Positions 59,408 to 64,000 of a DNA stretch of 64,000 nucleotides are shown piece by piece (position 1 is the first letter of the stretch; each line of letters starts with the position of its first letter). The stretch comes from Epiperipatus broadwayi (lineage: Eukaryota > Onychophora > Udeonychophora > Euonychophora > Peripatidae). The DNA lies in assembly GCA_028023455.1 (NCBI GenBank), contig JAQFVV010006255.1:4760501-4824500 (forward strand). The letters run 5' to 3'. The translations under genes were made by a program, and so were the position numbers. The notes beneath the pieces were generated by a model that worked only from the letters and a program-made list of their open reading frames with translations, had not been told where the DNA came from and did not search any database.

Positions 59408-60540
59408 ATATGATTTCAAGGATAGTAGAAAATATTCCCACATTTTTTTTGTTATGCTGATGTCTAAAATTTTCAAATGCATTAATTTTTTTTCTGATTG
59501 CTCTTTACTGCAAAATGATATAGTTAATTTAACTACAAATTGTATTAACAAAATTTTGATTAATAAAGGCAAATCTCTGTTAACTTCTACTCAAAAAAAT
59601 CTGAAATTTTACAGTTTCCCCCTTAGTAATGATTTTAAAATAATTTCTAAAAATAGACAAAAAGATCTTGGAATTAATTTTTCCAATAATGCCTTCTTCC
59701 ACCTTCATGTTAATATCATACTGAATAGAGCATTTAAAATAATGGGCATCATCCATAGACAAGATAAAATATTTCTCAATCAACAAAATATAAACTTTTC
59801 CTCTCATCGATCTTCCCAATCTCAGAATTTGGCTCACACTAAAAAAGATATTCAAAAAAAATTCAATCTGTATTTGGAAAATACTCTAAATATAATCATT
59901 TTCCTGTCAGTTTTAATATTTCATTGATGCAAAGATGAAAATCAGAGATATTACATATTTATACAAGAATATATTCAAATTTATAATTAAAACTCAGATT
60001 TATTTTCAAACATATCCTCCAATCCTTCTCAATGTTATACTAGATTACATAAACCTCTAAATATAATTCCTTGTCATTCTTAAGATTTTTTTATCATGTT
60101 TCATATAATCAGCACATACAAAAAGAATTTTATTAATAATAATATTCTTCATCTTGTTTCCAATCTCCAATCCCTCTCAATATTATACTAGATTATATAA
60201 ACCTCTAAATATAATTCCTTGTCATTTAGAGTCTTTTAGGTTTTTTTATCATGTTTCATATAATCTGCACATACAATAAGAATTGTATTAATAATAATAT
60301 TCTTCATCTTGATTTCAATCAATTCCATTAAGCGCTGAAATTAAAATACAATTTGTGATCTCATTGCCCAAACTATCCATCATGATTTTCTTCAGAAATT
60401 TTTTCATTTTTTCCATACTTCTATATCATTTTGTTCGATGATAATGTTTTTTTTTTTCGATTATTATTTTAATGTGCATTCTGCAATTGACTATTGGTTG
60501 TTATTTTGCATTTTAAATAGAATTGAATTGAAATTGCAAA
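59400..60540 (+). mobile_element. L2/CR1-like LINE, 3' part of RT and 3' UTR
   Basis: A 183-codon open frame (59376-59927, longest in the window) contains CSLLQNDIVNLTTNCINKI, then RQKDLGINFSNNAFFHLHV and NRAFKIMGIIHRQ. This is the KDLGV.....F..HI..I...A...LG.I.R block that follows the catalytic motif in L2, CR1 and Jockey elements. HTKKDIQKKFN corresponds to the later W....KKDI..IE..QR region. Past the stop, TRLHKPLNIIPC and downstream text fit the TRGH..KL....R.....FF..R C-terminus, and the end has the GAATTGAATTGAAAT run typical of L2-like 3' tails. The first codons of the frame come from the F2 repeat, so its ATG is not a real start. The catalytic box lies upstream and is not visible. Confidence 0.8.
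60017..60320. repeat. Tandem duplication of 148 bp inside the LINE 3' end
   Basis: CTCCAATCCTTCTCAATG (60017) and CTCCAATCCCTCTCAATA (60165) start two units of about 148 bp that share ATTATACTAGATTA, CCTCTAAATATAATTCC and TCATGTTTCATATAATC. The unit duplicates the TRLHKP/FF..R coding region of the L2-like LINE. Confidence 0.85.
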
Positions 60541-60656
60541 TTTTAGTAGATAAACTTTAAAACAACTTTTGATAAAACGTTTATTACATTCCTTATAAAA
60601 TTACAATTAAAATGATATATAATCACATTTATATATAATGATTTACATTATCAGTA

Positions 60657-61151
60657 TTCTAAAACAGTGGTCTTCAACCACCAGGCCGCGGACCGACACC
60701 AGGCCGCAGAAGTTTTTTTCTGGTCCGTGCTAGACTGGAAAAAAGTTTGTAATAACAAAATAATAAGATTTTAAACTTTTAATTAATATAAACAATTTTT
60801 ATTTATTTTTTCATTGCACTTTTACCTGATTAAAAAAAAAGAAACAGAACAAAAACAAAATCTAATCAATCATACATAACTTAATTTGTTTTTTTAGTTA
60901 TCACAGATGTTTATGGGGGGAGGGGGTAGAATTAAATTTTTTATTACTTTTCTAAAAAAATTCAAAATTTAAAAAAAAAAAAAGTTTTTTATTATACAAA
61001 CTCCATATATATATATATATAACTTCATCTAAGGCTAAGCTTTTTACATCTTTAAGAAAATTTATCTATAGACTTCTGCTGGTCTGCGAAACCTTATCCT
61101 TATTTTTACCGGTCCGCAGGTGTGAAAAGGTTGAAGACCACTGTTCTAAAA
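60657..61151. mobile_element. hAT-type non-autonomous DNA transposon with 8-bp TSD
   Basis: Element 60665-61143 (479 bp) has perfect 15-bp terminal inverted repeats CAGTGGTCTTCAACC / GGTTGAAGACCACTG, with subterminal GCGGACCG on both sides. It is flanked by identical TTCTAAAA at 60657-60664 and 61144-61151. An 8-bp duplication and CAGTGGT-type ends are diagnostic of the hAT superfamily. The inside is A/T-rich with no transposase, so it relied on an enzyme from elsewhere. The perfect ends and duplication suggest a fairly young insertion. Several poly-A, poly-T and TA runs lie inside. Confidence 0.95.
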
Positions 61152-61159
61152 CATCCTTT

Positions 61160-62310
61160 AACCATTTATTATAAAATAAAATATTTTCGATAAATCTCAA
61201 ATATATTTTTTTCCTAACAAAGTAAATAAAAAAAAATCACTGAGAACAAACTATTGTATATGTTATAAATAAAATTGATAAATTATATTTTTAGTATTAT
61301 GAAAACATTTATTTCAACATACATATAAGTAAATGCTAAACTATTAGCATATTTGCATTTTATTTTTATGATATTTACTAAAATATAATTTAAAATACTA
61401 AAATCATGTAAACTATAAATTTTCAAGTCCAAGCATATTAACTGTATGCAATTTCTACATATAACAATTAAATATTTTCATGGATTATATAAAGGCAAAC
61501 CCAATAATAAAAAGGAGAACTCCATATAATAACTAGAGAAAAATGTCCAGCAATGACAGTACTAAATAATCACCAATTAAAACTGATACTCTAAGCAGAA
61601 TCACATGCTCTAGTAACTAATAATTTTTACTTAAATTTACTTTTAAAAACAATAGTTCACTATTATTTCAATCCTAAGAATTTCTATGGGAAATAAATTC
61701 TGACAGATATTTTTATAAATTTGAGTACTTTGGAAAATAATACCTTCTTTGAAATTCTCCTATGCAAACATCTTCCCCTGAGAGGTCTACATATATCCAA
61801 TTAAATTTTTTGACTGCTTATTTAACATATACTTATGAAGTATAAGAAGTCAGTGTAAAACTAAAGAAAAATGTGCAACAATAATATTACAATCTGAATG
61901 TATACTCTATATAAAATCTTGTGCATTAAAATAAAAGCAGATCAGCTTTTATCTATGTAAATTCAGTCAATTTATTGCTAGTTATTAAAACTTGTGGTTC
62001 AATTAATATTAATTGATGGTTATACCTAGTAATATTATTCTCGGATATTTTTCTCTAATTAAAACACTGTTTTGTTTTTTTCATTTATATATGAATAAAT
62101 TTAAAAACAATGTTTTAATTAGAGAAAAATGTGCAAGATTCACAATTAAGACACTAATCAAAATTAAAATTACATATCCCAATGTCAATGATTTCTCTTC
62201 GAGGCAGACTTGACAAGAGCAAAGTTAACCCAATACAAAATAGTTATATGGTATCATAGCTTCCCAAAATTCCAATTCACAAATCAATTATCTTTAATAT
62301 CAAAAAAACT
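61160..62310. other. AT-rich non-coding DNA with a short inverted repeat
   Basis: 62048-62129 is an inverted repeat with 27-bp arms (TTTTTCTCTAATTAAAACAC and its near complement). Nothing else recognised; the open frames at 62013-62213 and 62210-62431 run across repeats. Confidence 0.6.
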
Positions 62311-62409
62311 TAATAGTATAAACCCTCCTTACAGTAGTGCCACCCAGTGCAAGCTTAGTAATCAATGGACACAAGAAGATCTGTGCATAAGATCCCTATC
62401 TAAGCCTCC

Positions 62410-62470
62410 TCATCCAATATCCCCAGACTAGTTTCTAGCTTGTGTCTTTCATCAGTAAGAATCTTGGATG
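62410..62470 (-). ncRNA. Hammerhead-ribozyme-like motif, F1 copy 2, inverted unit
   Basis: Minus strand: TTCTTA (stem I), CTGATGA (62449-62455), 13-nt stem II segment AAGACACAAGCTA (62436-62448, two pairs), GAAAC (62431-62435), TAGTC with GUC triplet (62426-62430), TGGGGATA (62418-62425). All conserved core residues are intact. Stem I pairs over seven positions including G-U pairs (UUCUUA plus A against UGGGGAU). Stem II is weak, so activity is doubtful without testing. Confidence 0.55.
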
Positions 62471-62687
62471 AGAGCACTGTACCTAGATCATAGAATCTAA
62501 TGTAACCTTTAAGCAACCACTCTTTAACTATTTAGTTAATTATAAAGCTATGAGTCTGAAATGAAAACACAAATGAATTTGGATTGAAAATATTATTGTG
62601 TTTTGTCATGGGCTCATGGCTTTATAGTTAATTAAAAGGTAAAAGATGACTGCTGGAGGGTTACATTAGAACCCAAATCTAGATGCA

Positions 62688-62740
62688 GTGCTCCTCATGG
62701 TTGAAAGTCACAAGCTAGAAACTAGACTGGGGATATTGGA
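62688..62740 (+). ncRNA. Hammerhead-like motif, F1 copy 2, unit 1 (core mutated)
   Basis: CTCCTCA (62691-62697), TGGTTGA in place of CTGATGA, stem II AAGTCACAAGCTA, GAAAC (62718-62722), TAGAC, TGGGGATA. Stem I (CUCCUCA with UGGGGA) forms six pairs, but the first conserved box is broken. Confidence 0.45.
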
Positions 62741-63053
62741 TGAGTAGGCACTAATAGGAATTTATGCACACACCTTCTTGCATCCACTAATCACTAAGGC
62801 TTGTGCTGGATTTCACTATTGCATGAAGAGTTTGCTACTATTCTATCAGCTTGGGTAAGCATAGGAAATAGTGATCATGTGAGGTTTTGGTGGTTATATA
62901 TTAAACCTGCCAATAGGTTGATTATATAAGCAAATGAGCTTGAATTGAAAATATTATTGGGTTTCACCTTGGGTTGATAGCTTTATAGTTGACTAAATAG
63001 ATAAAAATGGCTGCTGGAGAGTTGCATTTGATCTTAAGATGGTCTCAGATTTA

Positions 63054-63106
63054 AGGCTCCTCACAAATAAAAGTCACAAACTAGAAACTTGTGTGGGGAT
63101 ATTGGA
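63054..63106 (+). ncRNA. Hammerhead-like motif, F1 copy 2, unit 2 (core mutated)
   Basis: CTCCTCA (63057-63063), CAAATAA in place of CTGATGA, AAGTCACAAACTA, GAAAC (63084-63088), TTGTG, TGGGGATA. It sits exactly one 366-bp unit after the previous motif. Inactive by sequence. Confidence 0.45.
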
Positions 63107-63254
63107 TAAATAGGCTCTAGATAGGGATTTTATATGTAACCTTTTTGCATCTATTAATTACAAAGGCTTGCACTGTGTGGAATTACTGTATGGAGAGTTA
63201 GTTACTGTTTTAACAACTTGTGTAAACATAAAAATGGTGATTATGTGATGCATT

Positions 63255-64000
63255 AATGGTTTATAATAAGTTGTTAACTTCACAATCATAAATTTATTAA
63301 AAGTATATTAATTTTCCATTTTTTTAAAATTATTTGCAAAGAAGATAATTGTAGTTACCTAAAATATACCCTTATACCCTATATTTCTTTCATGAATATA
63401 TAATTTGTTTTTTTATTATACAAATAGAATGATATTATAGAGTATGTTTGTTTTGTATTGTTAACTTTGCATGTGAGATTCTGCTTTGACAGGGAAATCA
63501 CTGGAAGTGGATTGTAATTTTTACTTTTGATTAGGCTAGTGTTTTAATTGTTAATTGATGTAATTAGTTTATTATTTTGACTACTTTAATTTTTGAATTT
63601 AATATTATATATACATATGGCGGCAGAAAGAAGTTTGCTGTTAAATGAAAAAGTACCCTTTGATTCCTCTTAGAGGCCTTAAAGAAACTGAGCAGGGCAA
63701 ACTCCTAATGTCCACTCCATATGTTCTTGTTGTTGCAACTGCTATTACTATGTGATTATTCGTATAGTATACAAACATGGATGGCTACTTTCCAACACAC
63801 ATTAGCTAGATTGGTTAGTTTGTTGGCTTTATACCTCTATGTTTAAGATCAAGAACACTATAGCCTTTCTTTTCAGTTGCCTGATGGCTCTTAACTGAAA
63901 TATCAGATGACTTTTCTTAAAAGCAAAATAAATGCATGTGTGTGAATGTTTTTTTCTTTAGTAGTTAATTACAATCATGATAAGACAGAAATAAATCATG
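63255..64000. other. AT-rich non-coding DNA
   Basis: Somewhat less AT-rich from 63600 on, but no reading frame, splice context or repeat could be supported. Confidence 0.55.

Larger units (their letters stand above)
62323..63250. repeat. Composite F1 repeat, copy 2 (inverted plus tandem units)
   Basis: Same architecture as 21.39-22.29 kb: an inverted unit (62323 to about 62530), then two direct units whose matching points are 366 bp apart (GAAAC at 62718 and 63084). Each unit carries TGAATT-GAAAATATTATT, TAGCTTTATAGTT..CTAAA, GGCTGCTGGAG, the hammerhead-like region, GGATATTGGAT, and an end phrase with TGTRAGCATAGGAAATAGTG. Tandem units plus a ribozyme-like core match the make-up of retrozymes. 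Confidence 0.8.

Noticed and set aside
1-64000. CRISPR arrays, bacterial operons, rRNA genes
   Set aside because: No regularly spaced identical repeats with unique spacers, no ribosome-binding-site-led gene series and no rRNA-like sequence; the window is eukaryotic in character.

Overview
The window is very AT-rich (roughly three quarters A+T by eye) and reads as repeat-dense animal non-coding DNA, either intergenic or inside a large intron. I found no host protein-coding exon that I can support. The evidence for an animal genome is a set of decayed APE-type non-LTR retrotransposons, a Penelope-like element, a hAT-type non-autonomous DNA transposon, tRNA-derived sequences and abundant fold-back repeats. 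The repeat style resembles mollusc, especially cephalopod, genomes. That is an impression, not a proof.

Layout. 1-8 kb: AT-rich DNA with one fold-back repeat (family F2, 3.0-3.3 kb), a further F2 core at 5.64 kb, short direct repeats and a 200-bp tandem duplication. 8.05 kb: tRNA-Gly(TCC)-like sequence. 8.5-9.66 kb: 5'-truncated LINE (family A, minus). 11.2 kb: TATA-like box and a small broken ORF. 15.79-16.03 kb: four tandem CTCF-like motifs in a local GC-rich patch. 21.2-22.3 kb: LINE tail and a composite F1 repeat. 23.4-26.3 kb: LINE family A, longer copy (plus). 27-29.9 kb: less AT-rich block led by repeat R2. 32.9-35.0 kb: minus-strand LINE split by an F1 fold-back insertion with a 14-bp target duplication. 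35.15-36.0 kb: Penelope-like RT fragment. 36-42.3 kb: mixed block with tandem repeats, ending in an inverted R2 and the F3 fold-back (42.3-42.8 kb). 44.9-46.1, 47.0-49.7 and 50.2-53.05 kb: three more minus-strand LINE relics, the last interrupted by a plus-strand LINE tail. 53.6-54.45 kb: inverted tandem repeat F4. 58.6-59.4 kb: two F2 elements. 59.4-60.5 kb: L2/CR1-like LINE 3' part. 60.66-61.15 kb: hAT element with a perfect 8-bp target duplication. 62.3-63.25 kb: second composite F1.

Most interesting point. Two fold-back/tandem repeat families, F1 and F2, carry sequences that fold as type I hammerhead self-cleaving ribozymes: a CUGANGA box, a short stem II hairpin, a GAAA box, a tiny stem III, a UH cleavage site and a complementary stem I. 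One F1 copy has a 14-bp target-site duplication, which points to RNA-mediated, target-primed insertion. F1 also occurs as direct tandem units of about 366-380 bp. These properties match the retrozyme class of non-autonomous elements. A Penelope-like RT remnant, a family known to carry hammerheads, lies in the same window. No element here appears able to encode an intact protein.
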